From: Bolinopsis microptera
Taxonomy: Eukaryota; Ctenophora; Tentaculata; Lobata; Bolinopsidae
Assembly (NCBI RefSeq): GCF_026151205.1
Contig: NC_087077.1
Span: 3,100,001-3,164,000 of the forward strand
Direction: 5' to 3'
DNA: 64,000 bases
This document shows, piece after piece, positions 63,485 through 64,000 of this stretch. The position numbers and the translations under genes were made by a program. How positions within the stretch are numbered: the stretch's first letter is position 1; the number at the start of each line of letters is the position of its first letter. The notes beneath the pieces are model-generated. The model saw only the letters and a list, made by a program, of their open reading frames with translations. It was not told the origin of the DNA and did not search any database.

Positions 63485-63506
63485 GGGGGGGGGGGGGGGG
63501 GGGGGG
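63485..63506. repeat. poly(G) run of 22
   Basis: Uninterrupted run of 22 G on the sense strand, beginning 20 nt after the end of Munc18 exon 4, in its following intron. Runs like this can form G-quadruplexes and are prone to sequencing and assembly error. Confidence 0.95.
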
Positions 63507-64000
63507 TGGCTTGTCTTGCCTATTTGTCCGGTATACAGGGTGGTGATTTACTCTGAGCCACCCGCACCCTGCATATTCTGATCTCGATCCTGGACCTATG
63601 TGGCGAAACCCAAACCAAAACCCGCAATCCACATGTCTACTGTCTGGCCTATTTCCACGATACCATGTTCTTCATTAGAACTACTTGTAGAATAGTTAGC
63701 TGGGTGTATTGCAACTTTAACCCAGAAATATTATATTGTCAACATTCTCTTTTTTACTGTATATTCTTCAAAATAACGATGACCGTCACGTAGCTCCGGA
63801 CCGAAATTGAGAACGTAAAATATTTAAAATTAACAATCAGGTTGGAATGCGAGTGAAGGTTGGAATGCGAGTGAAGGTTGGAATGCGAGTGAAGTGAGAA
63901 CCAAAATATTTACTATTTGCATTCATTAAAAAGGTGGTGTGCTCTCAGTCTCAGCTAGATTTGAATTTCCATTATAATTTGTATCGCGTAGTTCAGTGGC
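63507..64000. other. Munc18 intron 4, with an 18-bp repeat
   Basis: 63840-63893 has exactly three copies of GGTTGGAATGCGAGTGAA. No exon recognised before the right edge. Confidence 0.6.

Overview
This is animal nuclear DNA. It is AT-rich, its genes are split by short GT-AG introns, and the gene families present (Smurf ubiquitin ligase, an EGF-type membrane ligand, Mlx bHLH-Zip, NADAR, a TMEM59-like protein, Sec1/Munc18) fit a metazoan. The retroelements, including a PHD-finger/RT/nuclease type of a kind I associate with cnidarians and other marine invertebrates, suggest an invertebrate, but I cannot name the species.

Layout. 1-8.9 kb: long (CT)n and (AG)n tracts, an E-box tandem array and no certain gene; this lies downstream of the known Smurf exons and may be Smurf intron. 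8.9-10.0 kb: first four coding exons of a Smurf E3 ligase (minus). 11.3-15.2 kb: two LINE fragments, a GC-rich hairpin island and an 88-aa putative membrane protein (minus). 16.9-20.6 kb: five-exon gene for a single-EGF transmembrane protein (minus). 22.1-23.2 kb: a 38-bp minisatellite with a CACGTG E-box in every unit. 23-37 kb: no recognisable gene, but several CCAAT/E-box clusters. 37.5-38.2 kb: intronless Mlx-like gene (minus). 44.2-44.7 kb: 21-bp minisatellite. 46-57 kb: a retroelement cluster made of an RTE-like fragment split by a copy of the 14.9-15.2 kb segment, two copies of a PHD/RT/nuclease element (the second with a 16-bp target-site duplication and a CR1-like LINE nested inside it), and a foldback element between the copies. 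57.9-63.5 kb: NADAR protein, TMEM59-like protein and the 5' exons of a Munc18 homologue, all on the plus strand.

The host genes do not form an obvious pathway. The most unusual observations are a nearly identical 264-bp gene-bearing segment placed inside a retrotransposon ORF 31 kb away, the E-box minisatellite with a 303-bp higher-order repeat, the general excess of CACGTG sites in a window that also encodes a predicted CACGTG-binding Mlx protein, and the well-preserved nested retroelement. Exon chains were built by hand from splice signals, reading phase and family resemblance remembered from known proteins; no database search was possible.
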